The notes under the pieces were generated by a model. The model did no database searches. It was not told the DNA's origin and saw only the letters and a list, made by a program, of their open reading frames with translations. This document shows, in pieces, positions 40,052 to 49,347 of a DNA stretch of 64,000 nt; the stretch's first letter is position 1; the number at the start of each line of letters is the position of its first letter. Both the position numbers and the translations under genes were made by a program. The stretch is from positions 248,001 through 312,000 of the forward strand of contig NZ_CP045798.1 of assembly GCF_000746025.2 (NCBI RefSeq), written 5' to 3'. The DNA is from Thermanaerosceptrum fracticalcis. Its GTDB lineage: Bacteria > Bacillota > Peptococcia > DRI-13.

Positions 40052-41530
40052 ATGAGCAAAGAGACACCATCGTTTTATATTAAAACAAACCGTACATTTA
40101 ACAACTTTAAGAAGATTTCCTGGACCATTGTGCCTTTTATTGCCATTGGCGGCCTGTTCTATCCCAAGCTGGGGCTTTTGTTGATACTCATTATGCTGAC
40201 GATTATGACATTAGGCTTTTTTAAAGGCAAATACTGGTGCGGCAATCTTTGCCCCCACGGCAGCCTCTTTGACTTTATTTTGTTACCCCTTTCCCCCAAT
40301 AAGAAAATACCGGGGCTCATTACCTCAACAACTTTAAAAGTCCTATTCTTCCTCTGGTATATGGGGATGTTTACCTGGAGAGTTGTAAAGGTGTCACAGT
40401 TATGGGGCACCCTAACCTTTTATGATAAGTTAGGTTTTGTTTTCACCATGAATTATCTCATTCCCACCATCATAGGTACAACGCTGGCCTTATTTGTAAC
40501 ACCCCGGGCCTGGTGTAATTTTTGCCCCATGGGTACCATAGAACAGCTTTTCTATAAACTGGGGAAAGCTACCGGCCTCAACACCGGAACAGATAAAAAA
40601 GTTACTGTTGCTGCTCCCGAATTATGCCATAAATGCGGGAAATGCTCCAGGGTTTGTCCCATGCAGTTAAAGCCTTATCTTGAATTCTCCCCGGAAAATC
40701 AATTTGATAACGAAAACTGCATCCGTTGTACCACCTGTATTGAAAATTGCCCGGCAGGGATTTTGTCCCTGGCCAATTATGATGAGTCCAAACAGAGGAG
40801 TGAAGCTGTTAATAAGACTGGGTATGAGGGCAGGCGAAGGATTAAAGGAATTGTGGAAGGGGTAAAACCGCTGACGCACGATGTGACCGAATATACCTTT
40901 AAGTTGATAGAACCGGAAAAGGTAAACTACGAAGCTGGGCAGTTTATTTTAGTTAAGATTTTGGATGATCCCGAGATGTTCAGGGCTTACTCAATCTCTT
41001 CTTATCATGAGGACGGGGAAAGGCTCAGCGTTACCATTAAAAAACTGAAAGACGGTTTTGGCACCAGCATTATTTTCGGCGGCTTTAAGGCAGGGGACAC
41101 TGTAGAATTGGAGGGACCTCTGGGCAGGGAACTCGTGGTGGATAAACATCACCCTAAAGTCCTTTTGGTGGCAGGAGGCATTGGCATAACCCCCTTTGTC
41201 CCCATTGTTGAGGACCTCTTGCAAAACAAGAATTCTCTAGAGGATGTAACCCTGATTTATGGGGTTAACAAAGAAGAGGAATTTATTTATGATGAATTTT
41301 TTAAAGGGCTAGCTGCCCAAAATCCTAAGTTCAAATATCTTCCCACAGTTGCTTTCCCCGACAAAAGCTGGCAAGGGCACAGAGGTTTTGTTACAGACGT
41401 GCTCAAAGATATGAAGCTGGAAGGTTATAAAGTTTACATGTGCGGTCCCAAACCCATGGTGAACGCCACTGTTAGAGTTTTGAAAGAGAAAGGTGTTGAT
41501 GAGAGAGGATTTTTTGCAGAGAGCGCATGA
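40052..41530 (+). CDS. Fusion of NapH-like polyferredoxin and ferredoxin/flavin reductase
   Basis: 492 residues. The N-terminal 180 residues hold four or five membrane helices with cysteine motifs CGNLCPHG and CNFCPMG, as in NapH/NosR-type proteins. Next come two [4Fe-4S] ferredoxin motifs (CHKCGKCSRVCP, CIRCTTCIENCP; residues ~190-235). From ~265 a ferredoxin-NADP reductase module follows: FAD site RAYSISSY, NAD(P) site GGIGITPFVPIV and CGPKPMV. Such a chain could pass electrons between NAD(P)H and the membrane or quinone. It stands alone with its own strong site and terminator. Confidence 0.85.
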   Translation: MSKETPSFYIKTNRTFNNFKKISWTIVPFIAIGGLFYPKLGLLLILIMLTIMTLGFFKGKYWCGNLCPHGSLFDFILLPLSPNKKIPGLITSTTLKVLFFLWYMGMFTWRVVKVSQLWGTLTFYDKLGFVFTMNYLIPTIIGTTLALFVTPRAWCNFCPMGTIEQLFYKLGKATGLNTGTDKKVTVAAPELCHKCGKCSRVCPMQLKPYLEFSPENQFDNENCIRCTTCIENCPAGILSLANYDESKQRSEAVNKTGYEGRRRIKGIVEGVKPLTHDVTEYTFKLIEPEKVNYEAGQFILVKILDDPEMFRAYSISSYHEDGERLSVTIKKLKDGFGTSIIFGGFKAGDTVELEGPLGRELVVDKHHPKVLLVAGGIGITPFVPIVEDLLQNKNSLEDVTLIYGVNKEEEFIYDEFFKGLAAQNPKFKYLPTVAFPDKSWQGHRGFVTDVLKDMKLEGYKVYMCGPKPMVNATVRVLKEKGVDERGFFAESA

Positions 41531-41536
41531 GAAAAC

Positions 41537-41573
41537 AGGAACAGTCCTGCCTAGTGCAGGACTGTTCTTTTTT
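41537..41573 (+). terminator. Terminator
   Basis: GAACAGTCCTGC / GCAGGACTGTTC then TTTTTT. Confidence 0.9.
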
Positions 41574-41598
41574 GGCTCTTTATCCTGAAAAACAATTC

Positions 41599-41658
41599 TT
41601 GACGGGTGCGGTAAAATGGATTATGTTGTAATTAACCAAACTATACTTTTTTAGTATA
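41599..41658 (+). promoter_or_regulatory. Promoter and Rrf2-type operator of the regulator gene
   Basis: TTGACG-N17-TATGTT (41599-41627) and, downstream, TATACT-N5-AGTATA at 41642-41658. The same palindrome recurs before cydA. Confidence 0.65.
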
Positions 41659-41681
41659 CATTATAAAAGGAGAAACTTTAC

Positions 41682-42092
41682 ATGCAGTTGAACCAAGCAA
41701 CGGATTATGCCTTTCGCGCTGTTCTACACTTAGCCAAATTTGCTTCCGGGGAAGTTGTCAGTGCTCAAACCATTGCCAGCAGGGAAGAGATTCCCATGCG
41801 GTTTTTGCTTAAAATTATGCGTTCCCTCATTAAGGCCGGAATTGTCAAATCTTACCGGGGTGTGGATGGGGGGTATACCCTGGCCAAATCTCCCCGGGAG
41901 ATCACTTTGCTGGATGTGGTAGAGGCCATAGAGGGTTCTGTGCATATTAACCGCTGTCTTTTAGATCCTGAATACTGCAGTAAACACTGGGCTGACTGCT
42001 GTCCCATTCACCAGGTCCTGGACGGGATTCAGGCTAATCTGGTTAAGGAATTAAGCCGTTATAACTTTGCTGAGCTGGCCGGAAAGACTTAA
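41682..42092 (+). CDS. Rrf2-family transcriptional regulator
   Basis: 136 residues: winged helix (QLNQATDYAFRAVLHLA, MRFLLKIMRSLIKAGIVKSY) and a cysteine loop near residues 92-107 (CLLDPEYCSKHWADCCP) able to hold an iron-sulfur cluster as in IscR/NsrR. Likely senses oxygen, NO or redox state. Its own upstream operator and an identical palindrome before cydA make it the probable regulator of cydABDC. Confidence 0.9.
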   Translation: MQLNQATDYAFRAVLHLAKFASGEVVSAQTIASREEIPMRFLLKIMRSLIKAGIVKSYRGVDGGYTLAKSPREITLLDVVEAIEGSVHINRCLLDPEYCSKHWADCCPIHQVLDGIQANLVKELSRYNFAELAGKT

Positions 42093-42124
42093 GTGTTCAA
42101 AGGAAGGAATTTTTTTACCCTAAA

Positions 42125-42143
42125 CTATACTATTTTAGTATAG
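42125..42143. promoter_or_regulatory. Rrf2-type operator before cydA
   Basis: Perfect palindrome CTATACT-ATTTT-AGTATAG, 7-bp arms; TATACT could also serve as -10. Confidence 0.7.
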
Positions 42144-42174
42144 ATTATGCGCTACCAGGAGGAAGGAGGGGAAA

Positions 42175-42219
42175 ATGGGCAGGCATTTTATCGTAGAACA
42201 GCTAAAGACAGTTGTTTAA
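42175..42219 (+). CDS. 14-codon leader frame before cydA
   Basis: MGRHFIVEQLKTVV with a strong AAGGAGGGG site, ending 25 nt before the cydA start. May be a leader peptide, or a ribosome entry that couples to cydA. Too short to judge by composition. Confidence 0.35.
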   Translation: MGRHFIVEQLKTVV

Positions 42220-42243
42220 AGAAAGATGTGAGGAGGTAAGTCT

Positions 42244-43629
42244 ATGAGTGAGCTATTGTTGGCAAGATGGCAGTTTGGCGTGACGACTGTTTATCATTTT
42301 CTCTTTGTACCTTTAACCCTGGGGCTTTCTATTCTGGTCGCTATCATGGAGACTATTTACGTGAAGACAGGGAACGAAACCTACAAAAAGATGGCCCAGT
42401 TTTGGGGAAAGCTCTTTTTAATTAATTTTGCCATGGGGGTTGTTACCGGTATTGTCCAGGAGTTTCAGTTCGGGATGAACTGGTCAGGGTATTCCCGTTT
42501 TGTAGGGGATATCTTCGGCGCTCCATTGGCAGTGGAGGCTTTAGCGGCATTCTTTATTGAGTCTACTTTTATCGGCCTGTGGATTTTTGGCTGGGATAAA
42601 CTCTCGAAAGTGCAGCATGCCGCAGCCATTTGGCTGGTGGCCTTTGCCACGAACCTTTCGGCTTTCTGGATTCTGGTGGCCAATTCTTTCATGCAGCAGC
42701 CTGTGGGCTATGTGCTCAAGAATGGCCGGGCCGAGATGACGGACTTTTTTGCCCTGCTGACAAATCCCCATGTGCTGTATCAATTCCCCCATACGGTTCT
42801 CTCCGGTTTTGCCACGGCGGCCTTTTTCGTCATGGGGATTAGCGCTTACCATCTATTAAGGAAAAACTACCTGGACTTTTTCAGGCGTTCTTTCCGGCTG
42901 GGTTTGATCATGGGAGTTATCAGCATTCTTCTCGTTACTACAGTGGGCCATTTTCAGGGACAACACCTGGTTAACTCCCAGCCCATGAAGATGGCGGCAG
43001 CCGAGGCTCATTGGGAAAGTGCCGATCCTGCACCTTTGGCTCTGGTGGCTTTCATTGATGAGAAAGCCCAGGCCAACTCTTTTGAGATTAAGATACCTAA
43101 ACTGTTGAGTTTTCTTTCCTACAATACCTTTAGCGGTGAGGTTAAAGGTATCAAGGAAATTCAGGCCGAGTATGAAGCCAAATACGGTCCTGGAAACTAC
43201 ATACCACCGGTCACTCCTGTTTTCTGGAGTTTCCGTATCATGGTGGGCGCCGGTGTCCTCATGATTTTGCTGGCTCTTTATGGCCTCTACCTGACCCGTA
43301 AGGGGCAGCTGGAAGAAAAGGCTTGGTTCCTTAAAGCTATGCTCTGGGCTATTCCCCTGCCTTATATCGCCAATACCAGCGGTTGGCTCGTGGCCGAAAT
43401 AGGGCGCCAACCCTGGATTGTCCAGGGCCTGCAGAAGGTAGAAGAAGCTATTTCACCTTCAGTTTCTGCTGGTGCTGTTTTAACTACCTTAGTCGGTTTT
43501 ACTGTGCTTTACGGTGCCTTAGCGGTGGCTGATGTTTACTTGTTAACCAAATACGCCAAGCAAGGGCCGGAGGAGACTATTACTCCGAAATCCGTAGGAA
43601 CTTCTAAGGAGGTATCGTTATGGACTTAA
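42244..43629 (+). CDS. cydA: Cytochrome bd oxidase subunit I
   Basis: 461 residues, nine membrane helices. Heme ligands: His18 (TTVYHFLFVPLT, b595), His in YQFPHTVLSG (about 184) and Met in FRIMVGAG (about 331) for b558; the GWLVAEIGRQPW motif is intact. The quinone loop is of the short type seen in Firmicutes. It reduces O2 to water with quinol, giving oxygen protection to an anaerobe. GAGGAGGTAAGTCT before the ATG. Confidence 0.95.
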   Translation: MSELLLARWQFGVTTVYHFLFVPLTLGLSILVAIMETIYVKTGNETYKKMAQFWGKLFLINFAMGVVTGIVQEFQFGMNWSGYSRFVGDIFGAPLAVEALAAFFIESTFIGLWIFGWDKLSKVQHAAAIWLVAFATNLSAFWILVANSFMQQPVGYVLKNGRAEMTDFFALLTNPHVLYQFPHTVLSGFATAAFFVMGISAYHLLRKNYLDFFRRSFRLGLIMGVISILLVTTVGHFQGQHLVNSQPMKMAAAEAHWESADPAPLALVAFIDEKAQANSFEIKIPKLLSFLSYNTFSGEVKGIKEIQAEYEAKYGPGNYIPPVTPVFWSFRIMVGAGVLMILLALYGLYLTRKGQLEEKAWFLKAMLWAIPLPYIANTSGWLVAEIGRQPWIVQGLQKVEEAISPSVSAGAVLTTLVGFTVLYGALAVADVYLLTKYAKQGPEETITPKSVGTSKEVSLWT

Positions 43630-44624
43630 ATGTGCTTTGGTTTATCCTGGTCACAGTCCTCTTTATCGGCTTTTTCTTCTTGGAAGGTTTTGATTATGGT
43701 GTGGGTATCTTGCTGCCCGTGATAGGGAAAACAGATACGGAGCGCCGTATGATCATTAACACCATCGGTCCCTTTTGGGATGGCAACGAAGTTTGGATGC
43801 TGACGGCAGGTGGGGCTTTATTTGCGGCTTTCCCCAACTGGTATGCCACCCTTTTCAGCGGTTTTTACTTAGCCCTGTTTCTCATCCTGGCGGCCTTGAT
43901 TGTACGGGGGGTGGCCTTCGAGTTCCGCAGCAAGGACGAGAACCCCACCTGGCGTAAATGCTGGGATAGGATGATTTTTGCAGGGAGCCTGATTCCAGCT
44001 CTGCTCTGGGGTGTAGCCATGACTAACCTGATTCGGGGGGTGCCTATAGATGATAAGATGGAATACGTGGGGACCTTTTGGGATCTCCTCTCTCCTTATA
44101 CTTTAGTGGGTGGCTTAGCTGGACTTTTAGTCTTCGCTTTACACGGCGCCATCTTTCTTTCTCTGAAAATTGAGGGTGAGTTGGCAGAGCGGAGCCGCAA
44201 AACCGCTTTAGGGCTCTTTATCATTGCTGTGCCTGTCTTTATTCTCCTCATTGTTCTAAGTTACAGCCAAACTGATATATTTACTAAACTGGGAGCTGGG
44301 CTTATATTTTGCGGGGCCGCTGTGGCTTTGCTCCTGGCTTACTGGTTTTTACGTTCGGGAAAGAGTGGGCTGGCCTTTGTGTTTAACGGATTAACCATCG
44401 TTTTTTCTACCCTGGCTATTTTCTGGGGTCTTTTCCCCCGGGTGATGGTTTCCAGCCTTAACCCCGCCTGGAGCCTTACGATCTATAATGCTTCCTCCAG
44501 TTCCTATACCCTGAAGATTATGACCATTGCAGCTTTGATCCTGGTGCCTGTTGTGCTCCTTTACCAGGGCTGGACTTACTGGGTTTTCCGCCAGCGGGTG
44601 AACGCTAAACACTTAGAGTATTAA
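43620..44624 (+). CDS. cydB: Cytochrome bd oxidase subunit II
   Basis: 334 residues with eight or nine membrane helices. FFLEGFDYGVGILLP near the N-terminus and the GPFWDGNEVWMLTAGGALFAAFP block (in parts) are the family marks. It overlaps cydA by 10 nt. Joins CydA to form the oxidase. Confidence 0.95.
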   Translation: MDLNVLWFILVTVLFIGFFFLEGFDYGVGILLPVIGKTDTERRMIINTIGPFWDGNEVWMLTAGGALFAAFPNWYATLFSGFYLALFLILAALIVRGVAFEFRSKDENPTWRKCWDRMIFAGSLIPALLWGVAMTNLIRGVPIDDKMEYVGTFWDLLSPYTLVGGLAGLLVFALHGAIFLSLKIEGELAERSRKTALGLFIIAVPVFILLIVLSYSQTDIFTKLGAGLIFCGAAVALLLAYWFLRSGKSGLAFVFNGLTIVFSTLAIFWGLFPRVMVSSLNPAWSLTIYNASSSSYTLKIMTIAALILVPVVLLYQGWTYWVFRQRVNAKHLEY

Positions 44625-44687
44625 CTGTAGAAACTTTGCTCAGGGGGCTGGGGAACTGGGCCTCCGGGATAGAGGGGGATGGAGATA

Positions 44688-46418
44688 ATGATGGATAAAA
44701 GGCTTTGGCGGGAGGCAAGGATAGCAGACGGCTTATTGGTTCTGACCGTGGGGCTGGGTGTGGGGCTTGGTCTACTGGTTGTTTTACAGGCCCGCTACTT
44801 GTCTCAGGTTGTCAACAGGGTTTTTCTCGAGGGCCAGGATTTAAAGGGAGTCTGGAGCCAGCTTTTAGCTCTTTTGGGGGTTATCTTTTTACGCGCAGGG
44901 CTTTCCTGGCTCAGTGAAGTTACAGCCCATGGGGCTGCCGTCCGGATTAAACATGGAATACGGGAGCGGCTTTTAGCTCACCTTTTTGCTCTGGGACCGG
45001 TGTATGTGCGTGGGGAGCAGACAGGGGAACTGGTAAACCTCCTAACGGAAGGAACAGAGGCTTTGGAAGTATATTTTTCCCGCTATTTGCCCCAGCTAGC
45101 CCAGGCTACTCTGATTCCCCTTTTGTTTCTGGGATTTGTTTTTCCCCTTGATCTCCTTTCAGGCCTTATTTTGCTAGGTACAGCCCCTCTCATACCCCTC
45201 TTTATGATCCTCATCGGCAGGAGGGCGGAGGCTGTCAGTCGAAGGCAGTGGGATGTATTAAGCAGGATGAATGCCCATTTCCTTGATGTTTTGCGGGGAC
45301 TTACCACTTTAAAACTTTTTGGATGCAGCGTGGCCCAGGGGGAAGTGGTGTCCCTGGTCAGTAACCGTTTTCGCCAGACTACCCTGGAGGTTTTACGGGT
45401 GGCTTTCCTTTCGGCCCTGGTGCTGGAGCTCCTGGCCACCCTCAGTACTGCCATGGTGGCCGTAGCCTTGGGGTTACGCCTCGTTTATGACCGGATTTCT
45501 TTTGAAGAAGCCTTTTTCCTTTTACTGCTGGCTCCTGAGTTCTATTTACCCTTGAGGCTCCTGGGCGGCCAGTTTCACGCGGGCCTTTCCGCTGTTAGTG
45601 CTGGCATGCGTATTTTCCAGGTCCTCGACCAGCCCTTGCCCCAGGGGCAAGTCCAGAACGCAAAAGATTTACCTCCCAATCCCAGGCTTCATATTTCTTT
45701 TGAAGAAGTTTCCTATAGCTACGATGAAGGCGTCCGGCCGGTCCTGAGGGACGTTTCCTTTGAGCTTTTTCCCGGGGAACGGGTGGCTTTGGTAGGGATC
45801 AGTGGGGCGGGGAAGAGCACCATTGCCCATCTGCTTTTGCGTTTTATCGAACCTACCGGCGGTAAAATCTTGGTTAATGGGATCCCTCTAGATGACCTTT
45901 CCCCGGAGGAATGGCGCCGCTATGTGGCCCTGGTACCCCAGAATCCCTATCTTTTTTACGGTACCGTCAGTGAAAACATTAGCCTGGGACGTCCCCAGGC
46001 CTCTCTTGATGAAGTGATGGCGGCAGCCCGGCTGGCGGGAGCCCATGAGTTTATCCTCCGCCTGCCTCAGGGTTACCATACTCCTGTAGGAGATGGGGGG
46101 ATGGGTTTAAGCGGCGGCCAGGCCCAGCGCCTGGTCATTGCCCGGGCTTTTCTCCAGGATGCTCCCTTCTTAATTCTTGACGAAGCTACGGCAGGTCTTG
46201 ACCCTGAAAGGGAGTGGGAAGTACAAAAGGCCCTGGAAAGTCTGATGAAAGGCCGTACGGTACTGGTGATCGCTCATCGCCTTTCCACCGTCTACCAGGC
46301 TGATCGTATTCTGGTGTTAGAGGAAGGGAGAGTGGTGGAGAGTGGACGGCATGAAGAACTTATGGGCCGGTGGGGAACCTACTACCGGCTGGTAGCAGCA
46401 GGGGGAGGTGTGGGATGA
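44688..46418 (+). CDS. cydD: ABC exporter subunit CydD
   Basis: About 576 residues: six membrane helices then an ATPase domain with Walker A GISGAGKST, signature LSGGQAQRL, Walker B FLILDEATAGLD. With CydC it exports glutathione/cysteine-type reductants needed to assemble cytochrome bd. Starts at 44688 or 44691 after GGAG; earlier ATG 44679 has no spacing. Same unit as cydAB. Confidence 0.93.
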   Translation: MMDKRLWREARIADGLLVLTVGLGVGLGLLVVLQARYLSQVVNRVFLEGQDLKGVWSQLLALLGVIFLRAGLSWLSEVTAHGAAVRIKHGIRERLLAHLFALGPVYVRGEQTGELVNLLTEGTEALEVYFSRYLPQLAQATLIPLLFLGFVFPLDLLSGLILLGTAPLIPLFMILIGRRAEAVSRRQWDVLSRMNAHFLDVLRGLTTLKLFGCSVAQGEVVSLVSNRFRQTTLEVLRVAFLSALVLELLATLSTAMVAVALGLRLVYDRISFEEAFFLLLLAPEFYLPLRLLGGQFHAGLSAVSAGMRIFQVLDQPLPQGQVQNAKDLPPNPRLHISFEEVSYSYDEGVRPVLRDVSFELFPGERVALVGISGAGKSTIAHLLLRFIEPTGGKILVNGIPLDDLSPEEWRRYVALVPQNPYLFYGTVSENISLGRPQASLDEVMAAARLAGAHEFILRLPQGYHTPVGDGGMGLSGGQAQRLVIARAFLQDAPFLILDEATAGLDPEREWEVQKALESLMKGRTVLVIAHRLSTVYQADRILVLEEGRVVESGRHEELMGRWGTYYRLVAAGGGVG

Positions 46419-48154
46419 GAATTTTTCTGCGGCTTTGGAGATTGCTGGCGCCTTACCGGGGATTTATCTTTTTAGCCACCATTTTAGGGGCTTTAACGGT
46501 GGGCAGCAATATCGGACTCCTGGCTGTCTCAGCCCTTCTCATTTCCAGAGCAGCTTTACACCCGCCTATCCTGGACCTGATGACACTCATTGTGGGGGTT
46601 CGTTTTTTCGGAATTTCCCGGGCCGTGTTTCGTTATTTAGAGCGATATTTTACCCATGATGTGACTTTCCGTATTCTAAGCCAGATACGGGTTTGGTTTT
46701 ACAGGAAACTGGAACCTTTGGCCCCGGCCCACCTGATGGACTATGGGAGTGGTGAACTCTTGAGCCGTATCGTAGGGGATGTGGATACCTTAAAATTTTT
46801 TTATTTGCGGGTTTTGGCACCCCCTCTGGTAGCTTTTATGGTTTTGTTAGGAGTTTTTCTTTTTTTAGCCTGGTTTCATCTTCAGGCGGCCCTTGTAGTA
46901 CTTTTCTTCTTTCTCCTGGCAGCGGTGGGGATACCCCTGGGGATAAGGAGCCTCAGCCGTGGGATAGGAAGGCGGATGGTAGAAGTAAAAGGAGCCCTCA
47001 ATGTCCTTCTGGTAGACAGTATACGGGGAATGACGGAAATTACGGCCTTCGGGCAAGGCTGGCGGCAGCAGGTAAAAATAGAAGGCTTGAGCAGGGAACT
47101 TATAGGCCTCCAGGGAAGGGTGGCCGGTTTTACCGGCCTTTCGGGGGCCCTGGTTATGCTTACCATGAATTTAGCCCTGTGGTGCGTTCTAGTCTTAACC
47201 ATTCCTCTGGTGGCCGGAGGAAAACTGGACGGAATCTACCTGGCGATGCTGGCTCTGGGGGCTATGGGCAGTTTTGAAGCCGTGCTTCCCCTGCCTTTGG
47301 TTTACCAGCACATGGAGGAAAGCATGGAGGCCGCCCGGCGGCTATTCGAGATTACCGACACCAAACCTGTAGTTCAGGACCGGGCTGGTCACTGGCTTAT
47401 ACCCCATAGATATGACCTGGAGGTAAAGGGCTTACGTTTTCGCTACAGGGAGAATGATTCCTGGGTCCTGGACGGCTTGGATTTCGTGTTGCCCCAGGGG
47501 GGCCGCCTGGCTATCGTAGGGCCCAGCGGAGCGGGAAAAAGTACTTTTGTTCACCTGTTGTTGCGTTTTTGGGAATATGAAGAGGGTTCTATCACTTTGG
47601 GTAACCACGAAATCAGGGCCTATTCTCCGGAAACCCTGCGGCAGCTCATGGGGGTGGTTACCCAGCAAACCCATATCTTTAATGCTACCATCGGGGAAAA
47701 TCTCTTACTGGCCAAGCCGGGGGCCAGCCCTGAGGAACTGGTAGATGCTATCCGGAAGGCCCAGCTTTATGACTTTATACAAAGTCTTCCGCATGGTTAT
47801 GATACCTATGTAGGGGAGGAAGGGTTAAAACTTTCCGGCGGCCAGCGGCAACGCCTGGCCATTGCCCGGGTTCTTTTGAAAAATGCCCCCATCCTGATCC
47901 TGGACGAAGCTACGGTCGGGCTTGATCCTGTCACAGAAAAGGAAGTCATGGGTACTATCTATGGCTTGATGGAGGGGCGAACGACCCTGGTTATTACCCA
48001 TCGCTTAACAGGGCTTGAGGTTATGGATCAGATTCTGTTTCTTGAAGGAGGCAAAGTGGTGGAGCAGGGAACCCATGAGACACTTCTGGCGCAGAAAGGA
48101 CTTTATTATAAAATGTGGGAATTACAGCACCAGGTTCTGGTGGAAAAAACTTAA
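46415..48154 (+). CDS. cydC: ABC exporter subunit CydC
   Basis: About 579 residues; the ATG at 46415 overlaps the cydD stop (ATGA) and has GGGGGAGG upstream; a longer frame from 46370 runs inside cydD. Six helices, Walker A GPSGAGKST, signature LSGGQRQRL, Walker B ILILDEATVGLD. Partner of CydD. Confidence 0.93.
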   Translation: MRIFLRLWRLLAPYRGFIFLATILGALTVGSNIGLLAVSALLISRAALHPPILDLMTLIVGVRFFGISRAVFRYLERYFTHDVTFRILSQIRVWFYRKLEPLAPAHLMDYGSGELLSRIVGDVDTLKFFYLRVLAPPLVAFMVLLGVFLFLAWFHLQAALVVLFFFLLAAVGIPLGIRSLSRGIGRRMVEVKGALNVLLVDSIRGMTEITAFGQGWRQQVKIEGLSRELIGLQGRVAGFTGLSGALVMLTMNLALWCVLVLTIPLVAGGKLDGIYLAMLALGAMGSFEAVLPLPLVYQHMEESMEAARRLFEITDTKPVVQDRAGHWLIPHRYDLEVKGLRFRYRENDSWVLDGLDFVLPQGGRLAIVGPSGAGKSTFVHLLLRFWEYEEGSITLGNHEIRAYSPETLRQLMGVVTQQTHIFNATIGENLLLAKPGASPEELVDAIRKAQLYDFIQSLPHGYDTYVGEEGLKLSGGQRQRLAIARVLLKNAPILILDEATVGLDPVTEKEVMGTIYGLMEGRTTLVITHRLTGLEVMDQILFLEGGKVVEQGTHETLLAQKGLYYKMWELQHQVLVEKT

Positions 48155-48165
48155 TATAGATAAAA

Positions 48166-48200
48166 ACAAACCTCTGCAAAAAGTTGCAGAGGTTTGTTGT
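48166..48200 (+). terminator. Terminator of the cyd operon
   Basis: ACAAACCTCTGCA / TGCAGAGGTTTGT with TTGT tail. Confidence 0.85.
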
Positions 48201-48276
48201 AATAAAACCGAAATAAAATATCTCTTAACCTGGTACTAAATGATATACTAAATAAGAACATAAAGGGGGTGAGCGT

Positions 48277-48696
48277 ATGAAGTCACTGATGTTTGCCTTT
48301 TTAGGCATGCTTCTTTGGGGAATTGCCCCGCTTTTTGGGAAGATTGGCCTGGTTCAAGTGAATCCCGGCCTGGCCCTTTCCATACGTAGTATTGTCATCA
48401 CCAGTCTATTAATGGGATGGCTTTTGGCCAGCGGACAGTTTGCCAGTTTAACCGCAGTCCCACCCAAAGCCTGGCTTTTTATCGGCCTGGAAGGTATTTG
48501 TGCTTCCCTTTTAGGCCATTTGGCTTATTACTATGCTTTAAAACACGGAGAGGTTTCTCTGGTTAGTCCTATTATGGCAGGGTTTCCGCTGGTAGCTGCT
48601 TTGCTTTCGATTTTCTTCTTAGGAGAAAAATTTACCCCAACCAAACTTATAGGCGCCCTTTTAATTATCATAGGTGTTTTTATCATTAAGAAATAG
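48277..48696 (+). CDS. Half-size EamA/DMT-family membrane protein
   Basis: 139 residues with about five helices; a single EamA repeat (MLLWGIAPLFGKIGL to LIGALLIIIGVFIIKK), as in small dimeric DMT transporters. Substrate unknown. AAAGGGGGTGAGCGT before ATG. Followed by the Cys-rich gene 12 nt later. Confidence 0.85.
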   Translation: MKSLMFAFLGMLLWGIAPLFGKIGLVQVNPGLALSIRSIVITSLLMGWLLASGQFASLTAVPPKAWLFIGLEGICASLLGHLAYYYALKHGEVSLVSPIMAGFPLVAALLSIFFLGEKFTPTKLIGALLIIIGVFIIKK

Positions 48697-48708
48697 GAGA
48701 GATGAGCG

Positions 48709-48915
48709 TTGGCTTGTCAAGATTGCCTAAATTCAATAAAAGAAAAGTGCCTTAATTTTGCCGAATTAAAAGAAAAATGTCCCTGTCCAAAGAAAGAATG
48801 CCAGTACCACGGTTTATGCTGTGAGTGTATTGCTGCCCATATTAAAAAAGGGCAGAAACCTCCTGTTTGCTTGGAAAAAGCTTTTAACTGGCAAAAGAAA
48901 CCCCTGGAAAAGTAG
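48709..48915 (+). CDS. Cysteine-rich DUF6485-like small protein
   Basis: 68 residues, TTG start behind AGGAGAGATGAGCG. Nine or so cysteines (CPCPKKECQYHGLCCECIAA) in the spacing of the DUF6485 family; probably a metal- or cluster-binding protein. Possibly co-transcribed with the transporter. Confidence 0.7.
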   Translation: MACQDCLNSIKEKCLNFAELKEKCPCPKKECQYHGLCCECIAAHIKKGQKPPVCLEKAFNWQKKPLEK

Positions 48916-49034
48916 GTCATGGAGACCTGCTTTTTTTGATAAACCATCACCCATTGTTTATTCCCGGAATACAATTTATTAAATCCATAAATAGATTGAC
49001 TTTTGCGTGAACTAATGGGAAGGGGTTAAACTGT

Positions 49035-49166
49035 ATGGGGCGTTACATCAGTTACATCCTGCTTATTCTTATCATGCCTGTTGTGACCATTGTTGGTCTT
49101 GTTTTTTATTTGATTAAAAAATTAATCGGCAATTTTACCGGATTTAGCAGGCTGCTACGCAGGTAA
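49035..49166 (+). CDS. Small membrane protein (43 aa)
   Basis: MGRYISYILLILIMPVVTIV and a second short hydrophobic stretch, ending in Arg (RLLRR). A weak site GGGAAGGGG. One or two membrane passes. Not recognised. Confidence 0.5.
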   Translation: MGRYISYILLILIMPVVTIVGLVFYLIKKLIGNFTGFSRLLRR

Positions 49167-49347
49167 AATCCTTTTCGCCTCCCCGCATCAAGCATTATGT
49201 AGTGGAGAACCGAAGTTACAACTTTATATATTATTCTGTCGTGCCGCCAACCTTCCTTAATTTACCTGCTGATTTCTCTTTTTATCTGTGTTATCTTATC
49301 TGTACGACCTTGGATAGCACATCTTTGATAGAAAGAAGGGATACAAT

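Noticed and set aside
43775-43957. Frames inside cydA/cydB on either strand
   Set aside because: Shadows of well-conserved membrane subunits.
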